Source of the DNA: Clostridium paraputrificum
GTDB taxonomy: Bacteria > Bacillota > Clostridia > Clostridiales > Clostridiaceae
Assembly (NCBI RefSeq): GCF_900447045.1
Contig: NZ_UAWH01000018.1
Location: forward strand, 1-64,000
Direction of reading: 5' to 3'
Length of the DNA stretch: 64,000 bases
Under the pieces are notes generated by a model that saw only the letters and a list, made by a program, of their open reading frames with translations, was not told where the DNA came from and searched no databases. The translations under genes were made by a program, and so were the position numbers. Shown piece after piece: positions 36,131-44,412 of this stretch. How positions within the stretch are numbered: position 1 is the stretch's first letter; every line of letters begins with the position of its first letter.

Positions 36131-36475
36131 ATGAAAAATAAAATACTAGCTATAGTTTTATTGATTTTTATAGGTATTGAATCCTACTTTATATTTTATT
36201 CTAAAAAAGAAGAGGCAAAGCCTACACTGACAGAAAAAGTTATAGTAAAAAAATACTCGCTTACAGAAGTTTTAGAATACTTAAATGATAACACAATAGA
36301 AGTGAAAAATATTTATAAATCAGGAGAAGATTATATTATTAATGGCGTAATAAGCGGAGAAAATGGGGAGTTTTTGAAGAAAATAAATTCTCTAGATAAG
36401 TTAAATATTTTAGATTATTCGTTAGAATTACACTCAGATACTATATATGGAAATTTTACATTTAAATATTCATAA
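36131..36475 (+). CDS. Putative PilO-like bitopic pilus-assembly protein
   Basis: The 114-residue protein has one N-terminal membrane span (about 4-22, ILAIVLLIFIGIESYFIFYS) and a small external domain (about 35-114) with alternating strands and a helix (SLTEVLEYLNDN), as in PilO/GspM ferredoxin-like folds. It begins 4 nt after the PilN-like gene and closes the operon. No motif alone proves the function. Confidence 0.58.
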   Translation: MKNKILAIVLLIFIGIESYFIFYSKKEEAKPTLTEKVIVKKYSLTEVLEYLNDNTIEVKNIYKSGEDYIINGVISGENGEFLKKINSLDKLNILDYSLELHSDTIYGNFTFKYS

Positions 36476-36508
36476 TAGGAGAATTTTAGGTAGAAGTGAC
36501 TAAAATAA

Positions 36509-36537
36509 TTGCAATTCTAGTTTTCTTCTGATAAAAT
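36509..36537 (+). promoter_or_regulatory. Sigma-A promoter of efp
   Basis: TTGCAA (36509-36514) and TAAAAT (36532-36537) are spaced by 17 bp, about 100 bp upstream of the efp start. No terminator is evident between the pilus operon and this promoter. Confidence 0.65.
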
Positions 36538-36635
36538 AAATTTGTTGTGTATACGGAAATTGTTAGATGCAATAAGAGTATCGTATATTTTAGGTATTTA
36601 TATTTGAAACTTATACATTTTGGAGGGATATTTAA

Positions 36636-37193
36636 ATGATATCAGCAGGAGATTTAAGAAAAGGTACGACTTTTGAACATGAAGGACAAGTTTACACAGT
36701 TGTAGACTTCTTACACGTTAAACCAGGTAAGGGAGCAGCTTTCGTTAGAACAAAGTTAAGAAATGTTATATCTGGTGGTGTTACAGATACAACTTTCAAC
36801 CCAACTGCAAAGTTCCAAGAAGCAGTTATTGAAAGAAAAGAAATGCAATACCTTTATAGCGATGGAGAATTATACTACTTCATGGATCAAGAAACATATG
36901 AGCAAATTCCACTAAACTATGAAAAAGTAGAAGATGCTATAAAGTTCTTAAAGGAAAATATGTTTGCAATAATTAAGTTCTATAAGGGAGAAGCTTTCTC
37001 AGTAGAAGCTCCAAACTTCGTAGAATTACAAATCACTCACTGTGAACCAGGTGTAAAGGGTAATACTGCTACAAATGCATTAAAGCCTGCTACAGTTGAA
37101 ACAGGTGCAGTAGTTAATGTTCCAATGTTCGTTAATGAAGGAGATACTATAAGAGTAGATACAAGAACTGGCGATTACATGGAAAGAGTTTAA
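36636..37193 (+). CDS. efp: Translation elongation factor P
   Basis: The 185-residue protein has the three-domain EF-P plan: [20 protein letters not shown], the loop [15 protein letters not shown] with Lys32 at the tip, and the C-terminal signature [30 protein letters not shown] relieves ribosome stalling at polyproline. Whether Lys32 is modified cannot be seen. It is preceded by TTGGAGGG and followed by its own terminator. Confidence 0.97.
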   Translation: MISAGDLRKGTTFEHEGQVYTVVDFLHVKPGKGAAFVRTKLRNVISGGVTDTTFNPTAKFQEAVIERKEMQYLYSDGELYYFMDQETYEQIPLNYEKVEDAIKFLKENMFAIIKFYKGEAFSVEAPNFVELQITHCEPGVKGNTATNALKPATVETGAVVNVPMFVNEGDTIRVDTRTGDYMERV

Positions 37194-37200
37194 TATTAAG

Positions 37201-37236
37201 AAAGTTGCTAAGTTCAATTTGCTTAGCAACTTTTTG
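37201..37236 (+). terminator. Terminator after efp
   Basis: AAAGTTGCTAAG (37201-37212) pairs with CTTAGCAACTTT (37222-37233), followed by a T-run. The next gene starts only about 35 bp later. Confidence 0.92.
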
Positions 37237-37269
37237 CTATCTATGAAATACATACAAGGAAGTGTTTGT

Positions 37270-37632
37270 ATGAAGGAAATAAGAAATAATATAGAAAAAT
37301 TAAAAGAAGAAATTTCAACTATAGATAAATCAGAGTATAAAAGCGTTTTTAACAATATTTCTTCAATTTTAGAGGGATTAAGTAATAAAATTGAAGAAAT
37401 TATGGTGAATGAAGCTGTTCTTTCTGAAAACTTAAAGTATATGGATGATGATATATCAGAAATTCAAGAAGAATTGTTTGAGGAAGTATCATTAGAAGAT
37501 TTAGATGAATTTGAATCAGAGTATACAGAAGTTAGCTGTAGTAAATGTGGAAAACCTATATTTATTGAAGCCTCTGCATTAGAAGAAGATAATATACCAT
37601 GTCCATATTGTGGAGAAAATATAGTGAAATAA
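37270..37632 (+). CDS. Small acidic zinc-ribbon protein (CD1247-like N-terminal domain)
   Basis: The 120-residue protein has a helical, coiled-coil-like N-terminal domain (MKEIRNNIEKLKEEISTID to about residue 85) rich in Glu and Asp, then a zinc ribbon with two pairs of cysteines, CSKCGKP and CPYCGEN (about 93-117). Similar clostridial proteins are annotated as CD1247 N-terminal domain proteins of unknown role. I start at ATG 37270, preceded by AAGGAAGTG; the in-frame upstream codons overlap the efp terminator. It lies between efp and spoIIIAA. Confidence 0.85.
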   Translation: MKEIRNNIEKLKEEISTIDKSEYKSVFNNISSILEGLSNKIEEIMVNEAVLSENLKYMDDDISEIQEELFEEVSLEDLDEFESEYTEVSCSKCGKPIFIEASALEEDNIPCPYCGENIVK

Positions 37633-37637
37633 TTTTT

Positions 37638-37666
37638 AAGAATCCTTTTTAGGATTCTTTTTTTTA
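37638..37666 (+). terminator. Terminator after the zinc-ribbon gene
   Basis: AAGAATCC (37638-37645) pairs with GGATTCTT (37652-37659), followed by seven T residues. Confidence 0.88.
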
Positions 37667-37687
37667 TTCCTTACCTTTAGTAGGAGC

Positions 37688-37762
37688 GGGGGGATATTTA
37701 TTTTTCTGTGACTTGGAGCTTGCGACGGAAGGAGAAAAATAAATATCCACCCCAATTTTTTT
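37688..37762. repeat. Long hairpin with GC-rich loop upstream of spoIIIAA
   Basis: GGGGGGATATTTATTTTTCT (37688-37707) pairs with the segment AGAAAAATAAATATCCACCCC split at one bulged base (37733-37753), giving a stem of about 20 bp. The 25-nt loop contains ACTTGGAGCTTGCGACGG, far more GC-rich than its surroundings. A run of T residues follows (37756-37762). It could be a terminator, but a stronger one lies 30 bp upstream, so it may be a dispersed repeat element. Confidence 0.7.
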
Positions 37763-37863
37763 ATGCAAAATAATTAGTTCACATATTTTTATAAAATAAG
37801 GTTATAATTTTTAAATTACGTAAATAGAAATTATATAGGAATCAAACTAGGGAGGAGGAAGTG

Positions 37864-38775
37864 ATGGATATTTTGGATGAGGGAATAGTAAAATTATTTC
37901 CACCTAGAGTCGTAGAGGCTTTAGGAGAATATTTGAAAGATAATGCTTTACAAGAGATAAGGTTAAAAATAGAGAAACCAATAATAATTACATCATCTAA
38001 AGGTGAGGTGGTACTTAGCTATATATTGGGAAGAGAAGACATAAAGTACATACTTCAAAGAATTTCTAACTATTCATTATATGCCTATGAAGAAGAAATA
38101 AGACAAGGATTCATAACTATACGAGGAGGGCACAGAGTTGGACTAGCAGGTGAGTGTGTTATGGATAATGGAAAAGTAAAAACTATAAGAAATATTTCTT
38201 CATTAAATATAAGAATTTGTAGGGAGATACTTGGGTGTTCAAAAAAAGTTATGAAATATATAGTGGAAGATAAAAAGGTATTAAATACCTTGATTATTTC
38301 ACCACCTAAGTGTGGTAAAACAACTATTCTAAGAGATATTGCAAGGAACCTATCTGATAGGGGCAAAAAGATATCAATTATAGATGAAAGAAGTGAAATT
38401 GCAGCTAGTTATCTTGGAGTACCTCAAATGAAAGTTGGAATAAGGACTGATGTTCTTGATAATTGTTTAAAAAGTGAAGGGTTAATTATGGCCATAAGAA
38501 GTTTATCACCAGAGATTATTATATGTGATGAAATAGGAACATTAAAGGATATTGAAGCACTTATTATGGCTTTTAATTCAGGAGTAAACATTATTGTAAC
38601 CTTACATGGAGAAAGTATTGATGATTTAACAAACAGAAGTGTTTTTAAAGAGCTATTGGAAAATAACGTTGTAGAAAGAGTTATTTTGCTGAGCAATAGA
38701 GAGGGTGTTGGGACAGTAGAGAATGTTTATTCATTAAGCAAAGGAGGAGAAAAAAAGTGGTCAAGATTATATTGA
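37864..38775 (+). CDS. spoIIIAA: Stage III sporulation protein AA, ATPase
   Basis: The 303-residue protein is a secretion-ATPase relative with Walker A-type PPKCGKTTILRD (about 147-158), IIDERSEIA and a Walker B-type region EIIICDEIGT. It is thought to power the SpoIIIA-SpoIIQ channel that links mother cell and forespore. The start is ATG 37864 after GGAGGAGGAAGTG; the GTG just before it is equally possible. It heads the eight-gene spoIIIA operon and overlaps spoIIIAB by 19 nt. In other spore formers the operon is controlled by sigma-E; I could not pick out a convincing sigma-E site. Confidence 0.96.
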   Translation: MDILDEGIVKLFPPRVVEALGEYLKDNALQEIRLKIEKPIIITSSKGEVVLSYILGREDIKYILQRISNYSLYAYEEEIRQGFITIRGGHRVGLAGECVMDNGKVKTIRNISSLNIRICREILGCSKKVMKYIVEDKKVLNTLIISPPKCGKTTILRDIARNLSDRGKKISIIDERSEIAASYLGVPQMKVGIRTDVLDNCLKSEGLIMAIRSLSPEIIICDEIGTLKDIEALIMAFNSGVNIIVTLHGESIDDLTNRSVFKELLENNVVERVILLSNREGVGTVENVYSLSKGGEKKWSRLY

Positions 38776-39275
38776 TAATTAGTATTTTCTCTATATTTAC
38801 TTTTGCAGGGTATATTTATGGTGAGAGTTTTAGAAAAAGGTTATTAAATCTTAACGAATGCTATAAAGGGGTATTACTATTACAAAATGAAGTTGTATTT
38901 AATACAACACCATTACCAGAAGCCTTGTATGAAATATCAAAAAAAAGCAAGGAGCCATTTAATAAACTAATATCAAACGTTTCAGATGACTTGAAAAATG
39001 GGGAAATAGGAGATGTTTATATAGCCTTTAAAGAAAATTATGAAGATGTTAAAGAAGAGGTTTATTTGAATAAAGAAGATAAGGATATCTTAGGAGATTT
39101 TCTAAAATCCTTAGGTTACTCTGGGGTTTATGGGCAAGAGAAGATTTTTAATCTAGCATTAGAAAACTTAAAGATAAATATAAAAGAAGCTGGAGAAGAA
39201 TCTAAAAAGAATACAAAGCTTTATAGATATTTAGGAATGTGTTTTGGGGCAATGATATCCATATTTTTATTGTAG
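38757..39275 (+). CDS. spoIIIAB: Stage III sporulation protein AB
   Basis: The 172-residue protein has a membrane segment at each end (about 3-20 and 155-171) and a soluble region between them with NEVVFNTTPLPEALYEISKK and LGDFLKSLGYSG, the GspF-like SpoIIIAB signature. It is the platform-like partner of the AA ATPase. It starts at GTG inside the end of spoIIIAA, with AAGGAGGAG as ribosome site. Confidence 0.95.
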   Translation: MVKIILIISIFSIFTFAGYIYGESFRKRLLNLNECYKGVLLLQNEVVFNTTPLPEALYEISKKSKEPFNKLISNVSDDLKNGEIGDVYIAFKENYEDVKEEVYLNKEDKDILGDFLKSLGYSGVYGQEKIFNLALENLKINIKEAGEESKKNTKLYRYLGMCFGAMISIFLL

Positions 39276-39290
39276 ATTAGGAGGAAGATT

Positions 39291-39488
39291 ATGCTGGATT
39301 TAAGTATACTTTTTAAAATAGGTGGGGCAGGAATTATTTTGGTGATATTGGACAAGGTTTTAACTAGTAGTGGAAAAAGTGAAATAGCAGCTATCACTAA
39401 CATAGCAGGAATAGTAATTATATTAATTATGATAATTTCATTAATTAGTAATTTGTTTAATACAGTAAAGACAATGTTTATGTTCTAG
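39291..39488 (+). CDS. spoIIIAC: Stage III sporulation protein AC
   Basis: This 65-residue protein is two membrane helices joined by a short polar loop (VLTSSGKSEIAAI), the usual SpoIIIAC size and layout. With AD and AE it forms the membrane part of the feeding-tube complex. TTAGGAGGAAG precedes the ATG. Confidence 0.95.
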   Translation: MLDLSILFKIGGAGIILVILDKVLTSSGKSEIAAITNIAGIVIILIMIISLISNLFNTVKTMFMF

Positions 39489-39499
39489 GTGATAGTAAG

Positions 39500-39883
39500 A
39501 TGATGATTTTAAAGGTTATTTCCTTTGCGCTTGTTGCCCTATTTTTATATTTACTTTTTAAAGATAAAAGAGGAGACCTAGCAGCCTTAATTCTTTTAGC
39601 TGCTGGTGTAGTGATTTTTATATATTGTATTTCACAAGTTAGTGAAGTAGTTAATTTCCTGAAGAACATAGCTGATAGAGCAGGTATAGATACAGTTTAT
39701 ATACAGATAGTACTTAAGATATTAGCTATAGCATATCTGGCCAGTTTTGCAAGTGAAATATGCAAGGATGCAGGGGCTGGAAGTTTAGCATCCAAGGTTG
39801 AGTTTTCAGGGAAGATGTTCATACTAGTTTTAGCAATTCCAATATTGATGGCTGTATTAGACTCTATATTACAAATTTTGTAG
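39500..39883 (+). CDS. spoIIIAD: Stage III sporulation protein AD
   Basis: The 127-residue membrane protein has four hydrophobic segments and the conserved stretch YIQIVLKILAIAYLASFASEICKDAGAGSLASKVEFSGK (about 67-105). It is the SpoIIIAC/AD family's larger member. The ATG is 11 nt after spoIIIAC. TAGGTGATAG acts as ribosome site. Confidence 0.95.
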   Translation: MMILKVISFALVALFLYLLFKDKRGDLAALILLAAGVVIFIYCISQVSEVVNFLKNIADRAGIDTVYIQIVLKILAIAYLASFASEICKDAGAGSLASKVEFSGKMFILVLAIPILMAVLDSILQIL

Positions 39884-39891
39884 GTGTAAAT

Positions 39892-41103
39892 ATGAAGAGA
39901 TTTAAGAGACTTATGATTTTATTAGTGATAAACATATGTATTTTTTCTATCATATCTCCAACAGCTATAGTTAATGCAGAAGAAGAAGAAAATAAATCGG
40001 CTATTGAGACAATAGTAGATGAGGGAATGATAGATCCTGAAACAAATAAAGATTTAATGGGACTTTATGATTATATCAATAAGATGAAGGTAGATGTTGA
40101 GCTTATGAATGATCTTGACCCTGTTGAATATGTAAAAAGCTATATAACAAATGGAAAGGGTAACCTATCCTTTTCACAGTTAGGCAAGGCTGTAGTTTCT
40201 CTTCTATTTAAAGAAGTTGGTAGTGTATTAAAGCTTGCTATTTCAATGATAGTAATAGCTATATTATGTACCTTGTTAAAAAATCTACAGGATGCTTTTA
40301 GTACAAAAAGTATATCTCAGATAGCTTTTTATGCATGTTATGCAGTTATGGTTATGCTTCTTTCAAAAAGCTTTTTAATATCAATATCTGTAGCAAAAGA
40401 TGTTATTAATGGTGTAGCAGATTTTATGGCAGCAATTTTACCTGTTTTGGTTACAATGATAGCTTTAGCAGGAGGTGTTACTCAAGCAGCAACCATAGAC
40501 CCAATTGTAATGGCAGCAGTTGTAATAATACCAAGGATATATGTAACTGTAATAATTCCATTAATTATGGTAGGTTTTGTTCTACAATTTGCTAACAATC
40601 TTTCGGAAGAGCATAAAATAGATAACCTGTGTAAATTATTAAAGCAGTGGACAGTATGGATCCAAGGAATAATAATTACCTCTTTTATAGCTCTTTTAAC
40701 AATAAGAGGTATAACTAGTACAACGATAGATGCTGTTGCTTTAAAAACAACAAAATTTGCAGTAGATAATTTTATACCTATAGTAGGTAAAGCTTTTTCA
40801 GATGCAATTACATCAGTTGCTGGATATTCCTTAATTATAAAAAATGCAATAAGTGGAATTGGACTTATGGTTATAATACTTATCATTCTATATCCAATAA
40901 TAAAAATGGTTCTTATGACATTTATATATAAAATGTCAGCAGCACTTGTAGAGCCAATAAGTGATAAAAGAATAACAAGTACAATTGCAGCAACAGGGGA
41001 TTCATTGGTATTGTTGTTATCATGCGTTTTAAGCGTAAGTTTAATGTTCTTTGTTTTGTTAGCAATTATGGCCTCTGCTGGAAAGTTTATTGTGGGGGGA
41101 TAA
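39892..41103 (+). CDS. spoIIIAE: Stage III sporulation protein AE
   Basis: The 403-residue protein has a signal peptide (about 1-29), an acidic external segment, then seven or eight membrane spans. GKAFSDAITSVAGYSLIIKNAISGIG and EPISDKRITSTIAATGDSL are family marks. Its topology resembles export-apparatus proteins, consistent with the channel model. It starts 8 nt after spoIIIAD. Confidence 0.95.
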   Translation: MKRFKRLMILLVINICIFSIISPTAIVNAEEEENKSAIETIVDEGMIDPETNKDLMGLYDYINKMKVDVELMNDLDPVEYVKSYITNGKGNLSFSQLGKAVVSLLFKEVGSVLKLAISMIVIAILCTLLKNLQDAFSTKSISQIAFYACYAVMVMLLSKSFLISISVAKDVINGVADFMAAILPVLVTMIALAGGVTQAATIDPIVMAAVVIIPRIYVTVIIPLIMVGFVLQFANNLSEEHKIDNLCKLLKQWTVWIQGIIITSFIALLTIRGITSTTIDAVALKTTKFAVDNFIPIVGKAFSDAITSVAGYSLIIKNAISGIGLMVIILIILYPIIKMVLMTFIYKMSAALVEPISDKRITSTIAATGDSLVLLLSCVLSVSLMFFVLLAIMASAGKFIVGG

Positions 41104-41106
41104 GAG

Positions 41107-41673
41107 ATGGAGTTAATTAAAGGTTTTATAACAACACTTGTTACTACATTAATATTTATTACAGCTATAGAGCTTGTTGGACCAGATAACAGCATGAAAA
41201 AATATTTGAAGTTTGTAATGGGTCTAATACTGGTAGCTGTATTATTAAATCCAATTGTAAAGTTCTTTTCACAGGGGGAAACAGCCTTAACATCTATTAT
41301 TGATCAATATGATAAAGAGATAGAAGAAGGCATAAGTAAAGAGGATACTACTATAGCAACACAGCAACTTAGAGAGGACAGTTTTAAGGATAACTTTAAT
41401 AAAAACTGCATTAATAAGTTATTAAAAGAATTTAAAGATATGAATTTTGAAAGCGACCTTGATTGCATAGTAGATTTTGATAATATGACTTGTCAGATTA
41501 ATGAATTACGTATAGGAATAAGCGAAAAAGGGGTTAAGAAAGTAAAGGAAGTTAAGATTGGGGAAGAGGAAAAAGATGTTAAGGAAGAGGATAGCATTCA
41601 AAAAGAGGTGAAGGATTTTCTTTCAGATGAATTAGAAATAAGTAAGGATAAGATAGTAGTGTATTATTTGTAA
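41107..41673 (+). CDS. spoIIIAF: Stage III sporulation protein AF
   Basis: The 188-residue protein begins with two membrane spans (about 6-25 and 33-53; YLKFVMGLILVAVLLNPIVKFF) and continues with a soluble domain ending in SDELEISKDKIVVYYL. It has the ring-building fold shared with AG and AH in other organisms. Its ATG is 3 nt after the AE stop, so translation is coupled. Confidence 0.93.
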   Translation: MELIKGFITTLVTTLIFITAIELVGPDNSMKKYLKFVMGLILVAVLLNPIVKFFSQGETALTSIIDQYDKEIEEGISKEDTTIATQQLREDSFKDNFNKNCINKLLKEFKDMNFESDLDCIVDFDNMTCQINELRIGISEKGVKKVKEVKIGEEEKDVKEEDSIQKEVKDFLSDELEISKDKIVVYYL

Positions 41674-41688
41674 AAAGGAGGGATATCA

Positions 41689-42276
41689 ATGGATTTTAAG
41701 AAGCTAAAGAATGAGGTTAGTAAATTATTTAAAAACAAGTATATGGGTAATATTCTTGCGGTGCTTTTAGTTATTGGTTTTATATTAATAGCCATTACCA
41801 TTTTAGCGCCAGGACTTTTAAATGGTAAGAATGAAGTTCTCACTGAAGAAAATAATACAAAAGTAAACACTACTGCCTCTACTTATGAAGATAAACAAAA
41901 GATTGAACTTACAAACATTCTAAGAAAAATAGATGGAGTTGGAGAAGTTGATGTAATGATTAACTTTGAGAGTGGAGAAGAGAAGGTAGCAGCATATGAT
42001 AGTACAAACCAAACAACAAAAACAGAAGAAACAGATACAAATGGTGGAAAGAGAGTTAGCGATCAGCAAAATGACACAACTAAGGTTGTAATGAGTAGTG
42101 AGTCTGGTGGAAATTCACCAGTAATTTTAAAAACATATAAGCCTAAGGTAATAGGCGTTGTTATTGCTGCAGAGGGTGCAGAAAGTAGCAAGGTTAGATA
42201 TGACATAGAAAAAGCTGTATCTAGTTTATATGGGATATCAGTTGAAAAGGTTAATGTATATCCTATGGGGATTTAG
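41689..42276 (+). CDS. spoIIIAG: Stage III sporulation protein AG
   Basis: The 195-residue protein has one membrane span (about 24-44) and a ring-building motif domain (LTNILRKIDGVGEVDVMINFESGEE and VIGVVIAAEGAESSKVRYDIEKAVSSLYGI). SpoIIIAG forms a large ring in the intermembrane space. AAGGAGGGATATC precedes the ATG. Confidence 0.95.
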   Translation: MDFKKLKNEVSKLFKNKYMGNILAVLLVIGFILIAITILAPGLLNGKNEVLTEENNTKVNTTASTYEDKQKIELTNILRKIDGVGEVDVMINFESGEEKVAAYDSTNQTTKTEETDTNGGKRVSDQQNDTTKVVMSSESGGNSPVILKTYKPKVIGVVIAAEGAESSKVRYDIEKAVSSLYGISVEKVNVYPMGI

Positions 42277-42314
42277 CATATAATTCAATAGAAAGTTGAT
42301 GGGAGGAATAAAAA

Positions 42315-42836
42315 ATGACAAAAAAACAAGTTGGGATTATCTTTACTTTATTAGCATTAATAGTATGTACTGCTATTTTAGGAGCAAAATTAAATAATGG
42401 TGGTTTAAATGATGCTAGCGATTTAGCAGGGGCATTGGTTGAAGGGGAGAAAGATGAAGACAAGGATAAGGAAACAATCAGTCAAACAGATTTCTTTATA
42501 GATGCAAGAAGCACAAGAGAAAACAATGATGCCTCAGCTATACAAGGACTAAAAGATGTAGTTGAAAATGAGAAGACTTCACAATCACAAAAAGATGCTG
42601 CATCTGCACAGATTACAAAAATAACATTAAGACAAAGTCAACAAAAAACAATAGAAACAAATATAAAGAATAAAGGTTATAGTGATGCTATTTGTGAAAT
42701 TTCTGATGATAGTAAAAAAGCTGACATAATAGTTAAGTCAGATAATCAGCTTACTGAAAAAGAAGGAGCTATAATCCAAGAGATAGTTCAAAGCGCTTGT
42801 GGAATTAGTGATGTTAATATTTCTGTGAAAAAATAA
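42315..42836 (+). CDS. spoIIIAH: Stage III sporulation protein AH
   Basis: The 173-residue protein has one N-terminal membrane span (about 5-25), an acidic linker, and a YscJ/FliF-like domain (FIDARSTRENNDASAIQGLKDVVEN to the end). SpoIIIAH binds SpoIIQ across the gap between the two membranes. It ends the operon. GGGAGGAATAAAAA precedes the ATG. Confidence 0.95.
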   Translation: MTKKQVGIIFTLLALIVCTAILGAKLNNGGLNDASDLAGALVEGEKDEDKDKETISQTDFFIDARSTRENNDASAIQGLKDVVENEKTSQSQKDAASAQITKITLRQSQQKTIETNIKNKGYSDAICEISDDSKKADIIVKSDNQLTEKEGAIIQEIVQSACGISDVNISVKK

Positions 42837-42840
42837 TACA

Positions 42841-42869
42841 TTGTAATATATTTTCTATTTTGATATAAT
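42841..42869 (+). promoter_or_regulatory. Sigma-A promoter of the Asp23 gene
   Basis: TTGTAA (42841-42846) and TATAAT (42864-42869) are separated by 17 bp, 51 bp upstream of the start codon. Confidence 0.75.
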
Positions 42870-42920
42870 TAACGTAAGATAATTTAGTTTTGTTTTACAA
42901 AGCTTAGGAGGGCGAACAAA

Positions 42921-43304
42921 ATGCAAGATTTCAACAATGAAGAAAATGTTGGGGTTGTAAAAATATCCGACGAAGTTGTAAGTGTAATAGCTGGTATAGC
43001 AGCTGAAGAGATACAAGGAGTTGTAGGATTCCAACATACTGGAGTTTCTAATAATATAACTCAAATTTTTAAAGGAAAAAAAGCAGTAGGTAAAGCTGTA
43101 AAGGTTACTTTAGAAGAAGATAGAGCTACTATTGAACTTGAAGTTTCAGTTGAATATGGTGTAAGAATAATGGATGTCGTAGGCCAAGTTCAAGAGAACG
43201 TTAAGAAAACAGTAGAAGCTATGACAGGTTTAACTGTTAGTGGTGTAAATGTTTATGTACAAAATATTTACTTACCAAAGGAAGAAGAAAAAGTAGAAGA
43301 ATAG
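42921..43304 (+). CDS. Asp23/Gls24-family protein (YqhY-like)
   Basis: The 127-residue protein has the Asp23 pattern: GVVKISDEVVSVIAGIAAEEIQGVVGF, then VKVTLEEDRATIELEVSVEYGVRIMDVVGQVQENVKKTVEAMTGLTVSGVNVYV. Such proteins lie next to nusB or accB genes in Firmicutes; YqhY is linked to control of acetyl-CoA carboxylase in B. subtilis, while Asp23 proteins tether to the membrane. Here nusB follows a few genes later. It has its own promoter and terminator. Confidence 0.93.
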   Translation: MQDFNNEENVGVVKISDEVVSVIAGIAAEEIQGVVGFQHTGVSNNITQIFKGKKAVGKAVKVTLEEDRATIELEVSVEYGVRIMDVVGQVQENVKKTVEAMTGLTVSGVNVYVQNIYLPKEEEKVEE

Positions 43305-43309
43305 TTTAT

Positions 43310-43347
43310 AAAAGGAGTTATGCTTTATAGTATAATTCCTTTTTTTC
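43310..43347 (+). terminator. Terminator after the Asp23 gene
   Basis: AAAAGGAGTTAT (43310-43321) pairs with ATAATTCCTTTT (43332-43343) with one G-U pair, then TTTT. Confidence 0.88.
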
Positions 43348-43374
43348 GGTTTTATAAAAAATGGAGGTGGAGAA

Positions 43375-43677
43375 ATGATAAAGCATATAGTTATGTGGAA
43401 ATTAAAAGAAGAAGCAGAGGGGCACTCTAAAGAAGAAAATGCTAAATTAATAAAGAATATGTTAGAAGGATTAAAGGATAAAATTAAGGAAATAGTAAAA
43501 ATTGAGGTTGGTATAGATTTTAATAAATCTGAACAAGCCTATGATATAGTTTTATATTCAGAATTTAACTGTAAGGAAGATTTAGATAGTTACCAAATAA
43601 ATCCTAAACATGTAGAGGTTGCTTCTTATGTTAAAAAGGTTACTAATTCAAGAATTGTTGCAGACTATATAGTTTAA
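43375..43677 (+). CDS. Dabb-family (stress-responsive alpha/beta barrel) protein
   Basis: The 100-residue protein begins MIKHIVMWKLKEEAEG and ends PKHVEVASYVKKVTNSRIVADYIV, the two ends of the Dabb fold, a dimeric ferredoxin-like barrel. Function in bacteria is mostly unknown. AATGGAGGTGGAG precedes the ATG. The HD-domain gene follows 12 nt later, probably in the same transcript. Confidence 0.9.
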   Translation: MIKHIVMWKLKEEAEGHSKEENAKLIKNMLEGLKDKIKEIVKIEVGIDFNKSEQAYDIVLYSEFNCKEDLDSYQINPKHVEVASYVKKVTNSRIVADYIV

Positions 43678-43689
43678 GTTAGGAGAACT

Positions 43690-44346
43690 ATGGATAAGAA
43701 AGATATTATAAAACAAACGAAGAGATATGTAAAAGATAAACTTATAAATGAAGGGAGTGGACATGATTGGTTCCATATAGAAAGGGTATATAATACCTCA
43801 AAAGCTATTTATAAAAAAGAAGGGGGAGACATATTTATTATTGAAATGTGCGCTCTACTTCATGATATTGGAGACTGGAAATTTTCTAATGATAATAAAA
43901 CAGAAACTAAGGAAATAGAAGCTTTATTAGAGAATCTTCAAGTTAAGAAAAGTGATAGGGATAGGATTATAAAAATAATAAAAAAAATTTCATTTAAAGG
44001 AGGCATTGTTGATTCTTCTCAAGAGTGTATAGAAGGGAAGATTGTTCAAGATGCTGATAGATTAGATGCAATTGGAGCTATTGGTATAGCAAGAACCTTT
44101 ACCTATGGAGGATATAAAAATAATCCTATATATGATCCAGATATAAGTATTAATAGTTATAATTCTCTAGAAGAAGTGAAAAATAAAAAAAGTACAACAA
44201 TAAATCATTTCTATGAAAAATTATTAAAGCTTAAAGATAAGATGAACACAACCGAAGGAAAAAGAATAGCAGAAGAAAGACATAAGTTTATGGAGAATTA
44301 TTTAAATGAATTCTTTCTAGAGTGGAATTTTGCTAAAGATAAATAA
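43690..44346 (+). CDS. HD-domain metal-dependent phosphohydrolase
   Basis: The 218-residue protein shows the HD signature: GHDWFHIERVYNTS (metal ligand His), CALLHDIGDWKF with the HD pair (about 56-57), and VQDADRLDAIGAIGIARTFTYGG with the distal Asp. It resembles YedJ-type HD hydrolases. The substrate is unknown, probably a nucleotide or phosphorylated metabolite. It begins after TTAGGAG. Confidence 0.92.
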   Translation: MDKKDIIKQTKRYVKDKLINEGSGHDWFHIERVYNTSKAIYKKEGGDIFIIEMCALLHDIGDWKFSNDNKTETKEIEALLENLQVKKSDRDRIIKIIKKISFKGGIVDSSQECIEGKIVQDADRLDAIGAIGIARTFTYGGYKNNPIYDPDISINSYNSLEEVKNKKSTTINHFYEKLLKLKDKMNTTEGKRIAEERHKFMENYLNEFFLEWNFAKDK

Positions 44347-44412
44347 AAAAGACATATTGCATGTAAAAATATGGTAATATAGTAATGGGATTATATGTGG
44401 GAGGTATATTCT

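Noticed and set aside
37861..37866. Doubtful GTG versus ATG start of spoIIIAA as an unusual feature
   Set aside because: The two candidate starts are adjacent codons and the ribosome site serves either; no biological meaning.
40482..41195. 237-codon minus-strand frame opposite spoIIIAE/AF
   Set aside because: It is the shadow of two well-identified sporulation genes in the other strand; its hydrophobic residues mirror the membrane spans of spoIIIAE.
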